A DNA stretch of 64,000 bases from assembly GCF_910592395.1 (NCBI RefSeq), contig NC_088323.1:10525501-10589500 (forward strand). The letters are read 5' to 3'. How positions within the stretch are numbered: position 1 is the stretch's first letter; every line of letters begins with the position of its first letter. Positions 46,590 to 59,800 of the stretch are shown piece after piece. The notes under the pieces were generated by a model. The model saw nothing but the letters and a program-made list of their open reading frames with translations, ran no database searches and was not told the DNA's origin. The position numbers and the translations under genes were made by a program. This DNA is from Lineus longissimus. Its lineage: Eukaryota; Nemertea; Pilidiophora; Heteronemertea; Lineidae.

Positions 46590-46870
46590 TTGGAATCATT
46601 TGAGTTCACATTGAATGGTTTATTTCCAGTATGAATTCTGTGCATGCAGTGTCTGTCATCCATCGTCGTCGTCTGTTCCTGTATAATTCCATATCTCTCA
46701 GATGATCACAAGTATGAATCCTTGCCAACTGAAGCCCAAGGGCGGCTGCTAGGACCCCCCCCCCCCCCCGATCACATTTAATGGTTTATCTCCAGTATGA
46801 ATCATTCAGATGACCACATTAACTGGAGTTCTTATTGAATGGTTTATCACAAGTAAGAATCCTGAACAGA
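46590..46870 (-). repeat. Inverse copies of the 64-69 bp repeat seen at 20.9-21.3 kb
   Basis: TTGAATGGTTTATTTCCAGT, AGTATGAATC and GATGACCACATTAACTGG are the reverse complement of the units at 20903-21300. Broken up by C runs (~46757 and ~46891) and by a CATCGTCGTCGTCTG tract. Confidence 0.7.
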
Positions 46871-48267
46871 AGCCCATGGCTGCTGGGAACAACCCCCCCC
46901 CCCCCCTTCTTTAAAAGTGACAGAACCTATGGAGGGGCATCCTTTTTAAAAACCTCGAGGACTGCCATTCGCCACACCTACATTTGTATTTCCCGCGTTA
47001 TGTACTAATTGTGGCGCCACCTGTTATTTACTAGATGAAACTACGACATCCCTCGACACGATGTGCACATCGAGTATGTAACAAATCGGGTAGGTGTAAA
47101 CTGTGGACGAAAGTGTGGACAGCGGCCCTCTAAGTTTGGTGGGCATTTCTTTGTCTTTCAATATATTTAAAAGAAATTGCAGTATATTATACATTAAAAT
47201 CGTTTTAATGGGTCAGCAAAAGAAAAAAAGGAAAATAACTATTTTGTTGGATGATTTTGATCAATGAGTGGACGGGCTTTTTTTTCGCAGAAAAACTAAA
47301 TTATTTGCGGAAAATGTCACTTTGTTTAAACACCACCAAAGACAACCGGTGTCTCAGGTCACCGATGTGTGGCTTATTTGTAAACAAAAGCACGTGACAC
47401 AAATTTTAATTTACGACGTGCTAGCCAAATACCATTTGGCCCACCGTCGCCCAAGCAAATTTGCAATGCAATTGAGTATGGACCGCTAAATGGACCGCTA
47501 AATAACAATACCCTTGGAGGTTATTAATCTAAATTGAATATCAGTTGCCGCATCAATATTTCGTTAAAGGGTACAAGGAAGGCCTCCTATATCAAGCCTC
47601 TGGGAATAGGTTTACAGTCAAATATATAATTTTGATAATTTCTTTAATGGGTTTATTGCTCTTGAACAATGGAAAGAAGAACAGTCAATCTTATTACATG
47701 TAGATACATGCCAAAGTCACGACGTTTCCTTACCGATTTTACAGTAACAATAGTACCAGCATGACTGTGCTGCCAGCTATTAATAGAGAGGTAGTCTTGC
47801 TCTAACCACACTTCGCAATCAGTGCGTTGCGGATTCGAGCATTGTCTGAGACTAGCATCACTACCACGTTTCGATATTCTTTAACTTTCTTGATGGATTG
47901 ATTACACACCAAAGATATGGGATTGGGGTAGGAATATGTTGTTTTGTTTTGAGTATTTTATTCAGTAGGAATACCCCCTCGGTTTTGCTTAGTGTTGAAG
48001 TGTTTCTTTGTAATTCTCTGCCTGGTTATGTCCTTTGCCACTTTTTTGAAGGTTTTCGAAGTGACCTTTGACTTTGTGGACGGGGAAATGCGAGGTCTAG
48101 TGTCCAAATGTGGACTAATTATCAAAGAATTTGTTGAAACTGGGATATTTCTAACTAGTCCAAATAATATTCTTTCACAAAAACTACTTTTATTTGAATG
48201 ACAATGACAATATCATTCAGTTGTAGGCAAAAATAGTTGGCCCTCTCTCAGGCCAACTTTCGCTGAT

Positions 48268-48280
48268 CCAAGATGGCGGC
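48268..48280 (+). promoter_or_regulatory. YY1-type motif preceding a repeat unit (also 49556, 50830)
   Basis: CCAAGATGGCGGC occurs just before unit starts at 48268-48280, 49556-49568 and 50830-50842. AAGATGGCGGC is the YY1 consensus, frequent at animal transcription starts. Its placement just upstream of the same sequence in three units makes a unit-specific promoter plausible. Not seen before the first unit. Confidence 0.4.
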
Positions 48281-48841
48281 ACCACTGTAGGGAAGGTGTA
48301 AACTGTGGACGAAAGTGTGGACAGCGGCCCTCTAAGTTTGGTGGGCTGGCATTTCTTTGTCTTTCAATATATTTAAAAGAAATTGCAGTATATTATGCAT
48401 TATAATCTTTTTAATGGGTCAGCGAAAGAAAAAAGAAAAAAATATTTTGATCTGTTTTACAGTATGACAGTGAAACTGACTAGTATAGCTCCTGACTGAT
48501 TTACAGTAACCTCTCAACTGGGCCAAACTTAAGATGATAACTATCTCCTTGTGACATCTTCATCTTGGACGGATTGAATTACGCAGAAAAACTAAATTAT
48601 TTGCGGAAAATGTCACTTTGTTTATACACCGACAACCGGTGTCTCAGGTCACCGATGGGTGGCTTATTTGTGAACAAAAGCACGTGACACAAATTTTAAT
48701 TTATTATGTGCTAGCCAAATACCATTTGGCCCACCGTCGCCCAAGCAAATTTGCAATGCAATTGAGTATGGACCGCTAAATGGACCGCTAAATAACAATA
48801 CCCTTGGACGTTGTCAATCTAAATTGAATATCAGTTGCCGC

Positions 48842-49039
48842 ACCTATATTTCGTTAAAGGGTACAAGGAAGGCCTCCTATATCAAGCATCTGGGAATAGG
48901 TTTACAGTCAGATATATATAATTTTGATAATTTCTTAAATGGGTTTATTGCTCTTGAACAATGGAAAGAAGAACAGCCAATCTTATTACATGTAGATACA
49001 TGCCAAAGTCACGACGTTTCCTTACCGATTTTACAGTAA
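48842..49039 (+). CDS. Small conserved ORF of the 1.28 kb unit (copy 2)
   Basis: Follows ATTGAATATCAG, which could be a splice acceptor. It reads KGTRKASYIKHLGIGLQ, then YNFDNFLNGFIALEQWKEEQ and DTCQSHDVSLPILQ before TAA. The frame is kept in copies 3 (to 50328) and 4 (to 51603) with a few conservative changes. Copy 1 has lost two bases in the AT stretch (~47622) and is frameshifted. There is no in-frame ATG at its 5' edge, so if translated it is probably a terminal exon. I do not recognise the protein. Confidence 0.35.
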   Translation, partial: TYISLKGTRKASYIKHLGIGLQSDIYNFDNFLNGFIALEQWKEEQPILLHVDTCQSHDVSLPILQ

Positions 49040-50130
49040 TAGTACCAGCATGACTGTGCTGCCAGCTATTAATAGATTGGTAGTCTTGCTCTAACCACAC
49101 TTCCCAATCAGTGCGTTGCGGATTCGAGCATTGTCCGAGACTAGCATCACTACCACGTTTCGATATTCTTTAACTTTCTTGATGGATTGATTACACACCA
49201 AAGATATGGGATTGGGGTAGGAATATGTTGTTTTGTTTCGAGTATTTTGTTCAGTAGGAATACCCCCTCGGTTTTGCTTAGTGTTGAAGTGTTTCTTTGT
49301 AATTCTCTGCCTGGTAATGTCCTTTGCCACTTTTTTTAAATTTTCGAAGTGGCCTTTGACTTTGTGGACGGGGAAATGCGAGGTCTAGTGTCCAAATGTG
49401 GACTAATTATCAAAGAATTTGTTGAAACTGGGATATTTCTAACTAGTCCAAATAATATTCTTTCACAAAAACTACTTTTATTTGAATGACAATGACAATA
49501 TTATTCAGTTGTAGGGAAAAATAGTTGGCCCTCTCTCAGGCCAACTTTCGCTGATCCAAGATGGCGGCACCACTGAAGGGAAGGTGTAAACTGTGGACGA
49601 AAGTGTGGACAGCGGCCCTCTAAGTTTGGTGGGCTGGCATTTCTCTGTCTTTCAATATATTTAAAAGAAATTGCAGTATATTATGCATTATAATCTTTTT
49701 AATGGGTCAGCGAAAGAAAAAAAGAAAAAAAATATTTTGATCTGTTTTACAGTATGACAGTGAAACTGACTAGTATAGCTCCTGACTGATTTACAGTAAC
49801 CTCTCAACTGGGCCAAACTTAAGATGATAACTATCTCCTTGTGACATCTTCATCTGGACGGATTGAATTACGCAGAAAAACTAAATTATTTGCGGAAAAT
49901 GTCACTTTGTTTATACACCGACAACCGGTGTCTTAGGTCACCGATGGGTGGCTTATTTGTAAACAAAGGCACGTGACACAAATTTTAATTTATTATGTGC
50001 TAGCCAAATACCATTTGGCCCACCGTCGCCCAAGCAAATTTGCAATGCAATTGAGTATGGACCGCTAAATGGACCGCTAAATAACAATACCCTTGGACGT
50101 TGTCAATCTAAATTGAATATCAGTTGCCGC

Positions 50131-50328
50131 ACCCATATTTCGTTAAAGGGTACAAGGAAGGCCTCCTATATCAAGCATCTGGGAATAGGTTTACAGTCAG
50201 ATATATATAATTTTGATAATTTCTTAAATGGGTTTATTGCTCTTGAACAATGGAAAGAAGAACAGTCAATCTTATTACATGTAGATACATGCCAAAGTCA
50301 CGACGTTTCCTTACCGATTTTACAGTAA
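50131..50328 (+). CDS. Small conserved ORF of the 1.28 kb unit (copy 3)
   Basis: Nearly identical to the copy at 48842, with Y to H and P to S differences (KEEQSILLHVDTCQ). Same acceptor-like start and same stop. Function unknown. Confidence 0.33.
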   Translation, partial: THISLKGTRKASYIKHLGIGLQSDIYNFDNFLNGFIALEQWKEEQSILLHVDTCQSHDVSLPILQ

Positions 50329-51405
50329 TAGTACCAGCATGACTGTGCTGCCAGCTATTAATAGATAGGTAGTCTTGCTCTAACCACACTTCCCAATCAG
50401 TGCGTTGCGGATTCGAGCATTGTCCGAGACTAGCATCACTACCACGTTTCGATGTTCTTTAACTTTCTTGATGGATTGATTACACACCAAAGATATGGGA
50501 TTGGGGTAGGAATATGTTGTTTTGTTTTGAGTATTTTATTCAGTAGGAATACCCCCTCGGTTTTGCTTAGTGTTGAAGTGTTTCTTTGTAATTCTCTGCC
50601 TGGTAATGTCCTTTGCCACTTTTTTTAAATTTTCGAAGTGGCCTTTGACTTTGTGGACGGGGAAATGCGAGGTCTAGTGTCCAAATGTGGACTAATTATC
50701 AAAGAATTTGTTGAAACTGTGATATTTCTAACTAGTCCAAATAATATTCTTTCACAAAAACTACTTTTATTTGAAATCAATGAGAATATCATTCATTTTT
50801 AGGCAAAAATAGTTGGCCCTTTCGTTGATCCAAGATGGCGGCACCACTGAAGGGAAGGTGTAAACTTTGGACGAAAGTGTGGACAGCGGCCCTCTAAGTT
50901 TAGTGGGCTGGCATTTCTTTGTCTTTCAATATATTTAAAAGAAATTGCAGTATATTATGCATTATAATCTTTTTAATGGGTCAGCGAAAGAAAAAAAGAA
51001 AAAAATTATTTTGATCTGTTTTACAGGATGACTTGTCTCAGTGAAACTGACTAGTATAGCTCCTGACTGATTTACAGTAACCTTTCAACAAGGTCAAACT
51101 TAAGATGATAACTATCTCCTTGTGACATCTTGGACGGATTGAATTACGCAGAAAAACTAAATTATTTGCGGAAAATGTCACTTTGTTTACACACCACCAA
51201 AGACAATCGGTGTCTCAGGTCACCGATGGGTGGCTTATTTGTAAACAAAAGCACGTGACACAAATTTTAATTTACAAGTGCTAGCCAAATACCATTTGGC
51301 CCATCGTCGCCCAAGCAAATTTGCAATGCAATTGAGTATGGACCGCTAAATAACAATAGCCTTGGAGGTTGTTAATCTAAATTGAATATCAGTTGCCGCA
51401 CCTAG

Positions 51406-51603
51406 GCCTATATTTCGTTGAAGGGTACAAGGAAGGCCTCCTATATCAAGCCTCTGGGAATAGGTTTACAGTCAAATATATATAATTTTGATAATTTCTT
51501 TAATGGGTTTATTGCTCTTGAACAATGGAAAGAAGAACAGTCAATCTTATTACATGTAGATACATGCCAAAGTCACGACGTTTCCTTACCGATTTTACAG
51601 TAA
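51406..51603 (+). CDS. Small conserved ORF of the 1.28 kb unit (copy 4)
   Basis: KGTRKASYIKPLGIGLQSNI and KEEQSILLHVDTCQ. It is the most diverged open copy; the upstream sequence has an inserted AGGCCT and here an ATG-less TTGAAGGG. It shares the K to P change (IKPLG) with the broken copy 1. Confidence 0.33.
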   Translation, partial: AYISLKGTRKASYIKPLGIGLQSNIYNFDNFFNGFIALEQWKEEQSILLHVDTCQSHDVSLPILQ

Positions 51604-51814
51604 TACTAGTACCAGCATGACTGTGCTGCCAGCTATTAATAGATAGGTAGTCTTGCTCTAACCACACCTCCCAATCAGTGCGTTGCAGATTCGAGCATTG
51701 TCCGAGACTAGCATCACTGCCATGTTTCGATATTCTTTAACTTTCTTGATGGATTGATTACACACCAAAGATATGGGATTGGGGTAGGAATATGTTGTTT
51801 TGTTTTGAGTATTG

Positions 51815-52345
51815 CTTGAGTGCCCAGGATTGTCGATTGTGGCCATAGGTGTTCGGGCCCCCAATTTTTCTGCCCGGGCTTCTTTGGCCATGGTTAACAA
51901 TGTGGCCTGTTTTACACTTTTAGACATATTCTTTTTTTTTTCATGCCATCCATCCATCCATCCATCAGCCAAGACAACAGAATGTCCACAGCCAAAGAGT
52001 TGCGAAGACCTAATATGGGAGGACAATCTCATTGCAGTCTTTCTGAAGGCACCTGTGTTGGGACATGGGCTTCTCTGCAAGAAGATAGTTTGTTGTCAGA
52101 CAAGGGCTTGTGAGGGTAGGTCTTGATAATTTATAAACATGAAGAATAGCTTGTCCATTCGGGGTCTATTGATGTCATCCTCCAAAAGATTTCTTGCCCG
52201 CCAATTATTTGTTAATCATACATGTCGGAGAGTGAATGCGAGTTTGGATATCGTTTTTATATAAATTGAATATCTCGGGGGGGGGGGGGGGGACATTAAC
52301 ATTAACATTAACCCCTGATTTTCTTAGGATGATAATATATATGTA
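51815..52345. other. Transition DNA with simple repeats
   Basis: A (CCAT)n tract at 51945-51965, a run of G near 52268-52282, then ACATTAACATTAACATTAAC. No gene recognised. Confidence 0.5.
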
Positions 52346-52349
52346 CAGG

Positions 52350-52519
52350 AAAACTAATTGTCTCATTAAATAATCCTGTTATATGCATAACAGGCAGAAA
52401 CAGACCTTGATCCCTATTTTGCTTGGGTGTGATCATGTTAGACCCAAGCTATGTAGGGATCAGGGTCTTTTTGTGCCCCATGCATATAACCGGATTATTC
52501 AATTGGACAATTAGTTTTT
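52350..52519. repeat. Imperfect foldback of ~78 bp arms
   Basis: AAACTAATTGTCTCATTAAA, TAATCC, ATATGCAT, GACC.TGATCCCTA and GCTTGGGT on the left recur as imperfect reverse complements at 52441-52519, around a short loop. Degenerate palindromic MITE is the simplest view. The arms are too long for a usual microRNA precursor. Confidence 0.65.
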
Positions 52520-53229
52520 CTGCACATTTTTTACTCCTTACACCAGGAGACGCCTTTGAGAACGCAAGGCAAAATGTTGTGTGGACTGCAAAAAACACAA
52601 GAGTTAAATCCACAGAACTTTTGAACATGCCACGTCTTCGCCAGAACGAAAGGTTCGTACTTTGAGCCCAAATGGCGTGTCCATTCGGGGGTCTAATCAT
52701 GTCATCCAGGCTGCCATGAAAGGACGGTTCATAGTAGATTTAGAGAATAGGTGTAATAGGTCATAGGTGTAAACATATCTTAATTCCTTGTTCTTTCAGA
52801 TGAATACGATTATTGCTGTTCCATCCTCTCCCTGACATCAGCCAATGTCCAAAGCCAGCAGTGAATGTCAATCCTAAAGTCTCCTCCTTATGGATATACG
52901 CACAACGACAGTGGATCGGTATTTCAGTGTTTCAGTGTGTCATCGGTCAGTGTCTCCCGTATTTCAGTGTTTCCCTATTGTTACTCTATTCGCGGATAAG
53001 CCAGTGGTGATCAGGTCGGCAGAAAAACTAGTTCTTCAATCTCGATTACCATGGATACAGAATTCGTATGAATAAATTATGACGCATGTGCCAAATATGG
53101 GAAGCAAAATGGCGTTGCCTGGTGTGTAAAAAATAAATCACGTTTCTCAGTGGAAAAGGAAGATCACGTGGTATTGTTCGGTCACGTGAATGTTGCGAGA
53201 TTTTATTCAAAATGTTGCCATGTTTTTTT

Positions 53230-53321
53230 CAAGTGTTGCCTGTATATTTCAAAATGTTGTATTAAATTTTCAAGTGTTGCCTGTATATTTCAAAATGTTG
53301 TATTAAATTTTCAAGTCTTGC
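53230..53321 (+). repeat. 41 bp tandem repeat, 2.2 copies
   Basis: CAAGTGTTGCCTGTATATTT followed by CAAAATGTTGTATTAAATTTT at 53230 and 53271. A third partial copy begins CAAGTCTTGC. Confidence 0.9.
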
Positions 53322-53395
53322 ATTTATTCCACTTTGGCGATTAGACAGTTGCGCCCTATCGGGAACACTAGACAAGTGGGTGTTCAAAAGTCTTC

Positions 53396-53870
53396 TTTTT
53401 TTTTTATTTAATCAAACATCATTACATAGAACTTTTGCTAGGAACATGCTGGCAAATTACACCACCATGCTCCTTTACAATTAATTGGCCTATAATATTA
53501 ATACATCACATACATTTGATGATCTTTTTGGTATTGAAACAAAACAACTCCCCCCCACCCCACCCCCCAAATTTAACAGTAAGTATTGAATTGGTTCCCA
53601 TTTCTCATTGAATAAATCTACTTTTGTTATTTTTACATGCTATTGTGAATTCTATATGTTTAAGAGAATTTTCTAATCTTCTGTTGTGAATATTGGCCGA
53701 AAAAATGACTGTGCACAATAGTTCATCCCTCACCCCAAAAAAATATTTATTTTTCTAATTTGGTTTGATAATGGCTGAAGCCAGCCCTTAATATTTCCCC
53801 AAAACTCCTGAATACCCCGACAGTCCCAAAAAGATGTGTGATGTTATCTACCATTCGGTTGCTTTTCATT
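53396..53870 (-). mobile_element. 3' end of a LINE (L1/Tx1-like) with poly-A tail
   Basis: The T run at 53396-53405 is the poly-A tail of an element on the minus strand. Just inside, the minus strand reads DCRGIQEFWGNIKGWLQPL after a HLF that is one base out of frame. This is the typical C-terminal H-x-F-W-x-C block of L1/Tx1-type ORF2 proteins, followed by degenerate codons. The tandem array begins immediately upstream of it on the minus strand. Confidence 0.75.
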
Positions 53871-56800
53871 CTTTGATTAATTTTGATTAATTTATTGTTC
53901 CATAAATATGTTCTTTGAGAAGGATTATCTTTAAGTTTAAAACTAGATTTCAGATTTACTAAGACCAGAACAAAACAGCGATACCTCTTGAATAACTGAT
54001 AACAATAATGTATAATTTATCCCTACTTCCTTCCAATGTTTATAAAAGATCATTCTTTAATTAAATTTGATTAATTTATTGTACCATAAATATGTGTTTT
54101 GAGAAGGATTATCTTTAAGTTTAAAACTAATTAAATCACAGTTCGACTGTATCAAAATGTCTAAATCAGTATTTTTTCCTGACCAGAATCTATTTCATGT
54201 ATTTCTATTTCATGTATTCATCTGGTATTTCAATTGCTCCACAAGTGTATGAGAATTGAGATATGATGAACGATTTTATAATTATTGTCTTTCCAATGAG
54301 AGTCAAATTTCTTTGCTTCAAATTATTCAATATTTTTTTACACTTAAGAATGCCGTGTTCAAGTTCAAGTGTATAAGAATTGAGATTATGATGAACGATT
54401 TTATAATTATTGTCTTTCCAATGAGAGTCAAATTTCTTTGCTTCCAATTATTCAATATTTTTTTACACTTACAAAAGTCATAACCAACATCCGTTATTCA
54501 ACATCCTGTACCATGAATACATTATTGTTATCAGTGTTAAAATTTTAACCCCAAATCTTATTTATAATAACATCCATTAACCCTCTCCATTGAAACCATT
54601 CGGTTGCTTTTAGTCCCAGTGATTCAAAAGGTATCACTGTTTTGTCTGGTCTTAGTAAATCTGAAATATAATTTATCCCTACTTTCTTCCAATGTTTATA
54701 AAAGATCATTCTTTGATTAATTTATTGTTCCATGAATATGTTTTTTCAGAAGGATTATCTTTGAGTTAAAGCTAATTAAATCACAGTTCGACTGTATCAA
54801 AATGTCTCAATTCCTGACCAGAAATAATCGAAAGATAGTTTTTCTATTTCACATATTTCTATTTCATGTATTTATCTGGTATTTCAATTGCGCCACAAGT
54901 GTATAAGAATTGAAATATGATGAACGATTTTATAATTATTGTCTTTCCAATGAGAGTCAAATTTCTTTGCTGATATTTTTTTGCACTTAAGAATGCGGTG
55001 TTCAAAAGTCATAACCAACATCCGTTATTCAACATCCTGTACCATAAATACATTATTGTTATGAGTGTTAAAATTATAACCCCAAATCTTATTTATAATA
55101 ACATCCATTAACCCTCTCCATTGAAACCATTCGGTTGCTTTTAGTCCCAGTGATTCAAAAGGTATCACTGTTTTGTCTGGTCTTAGTAAATCTGAAATAT
55201 AATTTATCCCTACTTTCTTCCAATGTTTATAAAATATCATTCTTTGATTAATTTATTGTTCCACAAATATGTTTTTTGAGAAGAATTATCTTTAAGTTTA
55301 AAGCTAATTAAATCACAGTTCAACTGTATCGAAATGTCTAAATCAATATTCTTTCCTGACCAGAAATAATCGAAAATTAGGTTTTCTATTTCATATATTT
55401 CTATTTCATGTATTTATCTGGTATTTCAATTGCTCCACAAGTGTAAATGAATTGATATAATATATGATGAACGATTTTATAATTATTGTCTTTCTAATGA
55501 GAGTCAAATTTCTTTGCTTCCAATTATTTAATATATTTTTACACTTAAGAATGCGGTGTTCAAAAGTCATAACCAACATCCGTTATTCAACATCCTGTAC
55601 CATAAATACATTATTGTTATCAGTGTTAAAATTATAACCCCAAATCTTATTTATAATAACATCCATTAACCCTCTCCATTTAAATCATTCGGTTGCTTTT
55701 AGTTCCAGTGATTCAAAAGGTATCACTGTTTTGTTTGGTATTAGTAAATCTGAAATATAATTTATCCCTACTTCCTTCCAATGTTTATAAAATATCATTC
55801 TTTGATTAATTTATTGTTCCATCAATAAGTTTTTTAAGAAGGATTATCTTTAAGTTTAAAGCTAATTAAATCACAGTTCGACTGTATCAAAATGTCTAAA
55901 TCAATATTCTTTCCTGACCAGAAATAATCGAAAATTAGGTTTTCTATTTCATATAATTCTATTTCATGTATTTATTTGGTATTTCAATTGCTCCACAAGT
56001 GTATAAGAATTGATATAATATATGATGAACGATTTTATAATTATTGTCTTTCTAATGAGAGTCAAATTTCTTTGCTTCCAATTATTTAATATATTTTCAC
56101 ACTTAAGAATGCGGTGTTCAAAAGTCATAACCAACATCCGTTATTCAACATCCTGTTCCATAAATATATTATTGTTATCAGTGTTAAAATTATAACCCCA
56201 AATCTTATTTATAATAACATCCATTAACCCTCTCCATTTAAATTATTCGGTTGCTTTTAGTTCCAGTGATTCAAAAGGTATCACTGTTTTGTTTGGTCTT
56301 AGTAAATCTACTTTCTTCCCATGTTTATAAAAGATCATTCTTTGATTAATTTATTGTTCCATAGATATGTTTTTTAAGAAGGATTATCTTTGAGTTAAAG
56401 CTAATTAAATCACAGTTCGACTGTATCAAAATGTCTCAATTCCTGACCAGAAATAATCGAAAATTAGGTTTTCTATTTCATATATTTCTATTTCATGTAT
56501 TTATTTTGTATTTCAATTGCGCCACAAGTGTATAAGAATTGAAATATGATGAACGATTTTATAATTATTGTCTTTCCAATGAGAGTCAAATTTCTTTGCT
56601 GATATTTTTTTGCACTTAAGAATGCGGTGTTCAAAAGTCATAACCAACATCCATTTTGCGCCACAAGTGTATAAGAATTGAAATATGATGAACGATTTTA
56701 TTATCATTGTCTTTCCAATGAGAGTCAAATTTCTTTGCTGATATTTTTTTGCACTTAAGAATGCGGTGTTCAAAAGTCATAACCAACATCCGTTATTCAA

Positions 56801-59800
56801 CATCCTGTACCATAAATACATTATTGTTATCAGTGTTAAAATTATAACCCCAAATCTTATTTATAATAACATCCATTAACCCTCTCCATTTAAATCATTC
56901 GGTTGCTTTTAGTTCCAGTGATTCAAAAGGTATCACTGTTTTGTTTGGTATTAGTTAATCTGAAATATAATTTATCCCTACTTCCTTCCAATGTTTATAA
57001 AATATCATTCTTTGATTAATTTATTGTTCCATAAATATGTTTTTTAAGAAGGATTATCTTTGAGTTAAAGCTAATTAAATCACAGTTCGACTGTATCAAA
57101 ATGTCTCAATTCCTGACCAGAAATAATCGACAATTAGGTTTTCTATTTCATATATTTCTATTTCATGTATTTATTTGGTATTTCAATTGCGCCACAAGTG
57201 TATAAGAATTGAAATATGATGAACGATTTTATAATTATTGTCTTTCCAATGAGAGTCAAATTTCTTTGCTGATATTTTTTTGCACTTAAGAATGCGGTGT
57301 TCAAAAGTCATAACCAACATCCGTTATTCAATATCCTGTACCATAAATACATTATTGTTATCAGTGTTAAAATTATAACCCCAAATCTTAATTATAATAA
57401 CATCCATTAACCCTCTCCATTGAAACCATTCGGTTGCTTTTAGTCCCAGTGATTCAAAAGGTATCACTGTTTTGTCTGGTCTTAGTAAATCTGAAATATA
57501 ATTTATCCCTACTTTCTTCCAATGTCTATAAAAGATCATTCTTTGATTAATTTATTGTTCCATAAATATGTTTTTTGAGAAGGATTATCTTTGAGTTAAA
57601 GCTAATTAGATCACAGTTCGACTGTATCAAAATGTCTCAATTCCTGACCAGAAATAATCGAAAATTAGGTTTTCTATTTCATATATTTCTATTTCATGTA
57701 TTTATCTGGTATTTCAATTGCACCACAAGTGTATAAGAATTGAAATATGATGAACGATTTTATAATTATTGTCTTTCCAATGAGAGTCAAATTTCTTTGC
57801 TGATATTTTTTTGCACTTAAGAATGCGGTGTTCAAAAGTCATAACCAACATCCGTTATACAACATCCTGTACCATAAATACATTATTGTTATCAGTGTTA
57901 AAATCATAACCCCAAATCTTATTTATAATAACATCCATTAACCCTCTCCATTGAAACCATTCGGTTGCTTTTAGTCCCAGTGATTCAAAAGGTATCACTG
58001 TTTTGTCTGGTCTTACTAAATCTGAAATATAATTTATCCCTACTTTCTTCCAATGTTTATAAAAGATCATTCTTTGATTAATTTATTGTTCCACAAATAT
58101 GTTTTTTGAGAAGAATTATCTTTAAGTTTAAAGCTAAATAAATCACAGTTCTACTGTATCAAAATGTCTAAATCAATATTCTTTCCTGACCAGAAATAAT
58201 CGAAAATTAGGTTTTCTATTTCATATATTTCTATTTCATGTATTTATCTGGTATTTCAACTGCTCCACAAGTGTATAAGAATTGATATAATATATGATGA
58301 ACGATTTTATAATTATTGTCTTTCTAATGAGAGTCAAATTTCTTTGCTTCCAATTATTTTAATATATTTTTACACTTAAGAATGCAGTGTTCAAAAGTCA
58401 TAACCAACATCCGTTATTCAATATCCTGTACCATAAATACATTATTGTTATCAGTGTTAAAATTATAACCCCAAATCTTAATTTTATAACATCCATTAAC
58501 CCTTTCATTGAAACCATTCGGTTGCTTTTAGTCCCAGTGATTCAAAAGGTATCACTGTTTTGTCTGGTCTTAGTAAATCTGAAATATAATTTATCCCTAC
58601 TTTCTTCCAATGTTTATAAAAGATCATTCTTTGATTAATTTATTGTTCCATAAATATGTTTTTTGAGAAGGATTATCTTTGAGTTAAAGCTAATTAGATC
58701 ACAGTTCGACTGTATCAAAATGTCTCAATTCCTGACCAGAAATAATCGAAAATTAGGTTTTCTATTTCATATATTTCTATTTCATGTATTTATCTGGTAT
58801 TTCAATTGCACCACAAGTGTATAAGAATTGAAATATGATGAACGATTTTATAATTATTGTCTTTCCAATGAGAGTCAAATTTCTTTGCTGATATTTTTTT
58901 GCACTTAAGAATGCGGTGTTCAAAAGTCATAACCAACATCCGTTATTCAACATCCTGTACCATAAATACATTATTGTTATCAGTGTTAAAATTATAACCC
59001 CAAATCTTATTTATAATAACATCCATTAACCCTCTCCATTTAAATTATTCGGTTGCTTTTAGTTCCAGTGATTCAAAAGGTATCACTGTTTTGTTTGGTC
59101 TTAGTAAATCTACTTTCTTCCCATGTTTATAAAAGATCATTCTTTGATTAATTTATTGTTCCATAAATATGTTTTTTAAGAAGGATTATCTTTGAGTTAA
59201 AGCTAATTAAATCACAGTTCGACTGTATAAAAATGTCTCAATTCCTGACCAGAAATAATCGAAAATTAGGTTTTCTATTTCATATATTTCTATTTCATGT
59301 ATTTATTTTGTATTTCAATTGCGCCACAAGTGTATAAGAATTGAAATATGATGAACGATTTTATAATTATTGTCTTTCCAATGAGAGTCAAATTTCTTTG
59401 CTGATATTTTTTTGCACTTAAGAATGCGGTGTTCAAAAGTCATAACCAACATCCATTTTGCGCCACAAGTGTATAAGAATTGAAATATGATGAACGATTT
59501 TATTATCATTGTCTTTCCAATGAGAGTCAAATTTCTTTGCTGATATTTTTTTGCACTTAAGAATGCGGTGTTCAAAAGTCATAACCAACATCCGTTATTC
59601 AACATCCTGTACCATAAATACATTATTGTTATCAGTGTTAAAATTATAACCCCAAATCTTATTTATAATAACATCCATTAACCCTCTCCATTTAAATCAT
59701 TCGGTTGCTTTTAGTTCCAGTGATTCAAAAGGTATCACTGTTTTGTTTGGTATTAGTTAATCTGAAATATAATTTATCCCTACTTCCTTCCAATGTTTAT

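Larger units (their letters stand above)
47095..51814 (+). repeat. Tandem array of a ~1.28 kb unit, four copies
   Basis: GTGTAAACTGTGGACGAAAG (or a one-base variant) starts units near 47095, 48296, 49584 and 50862. The middle units are about 1288 and 1278 bp long and nearly identical. The first lacks ~100 bp after its first quarter. The last is cut off at TTTTGAGTATT near 51814. Each unit contains a CACGTGACACAAATTTTAAT block, a small plus-strand ORF and a conserved minus-strand frame. Units 2-4 are preceded by CCAAGATGGCGGC. Confidence 0.92.

Noticed and set aside
52350-52519. microRNA precursor
   Set aside because: Arms near 78 bp with an AT-rich decayed look fit a foldback element better. 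No evidence of a processed arm can be read from sequence alone.
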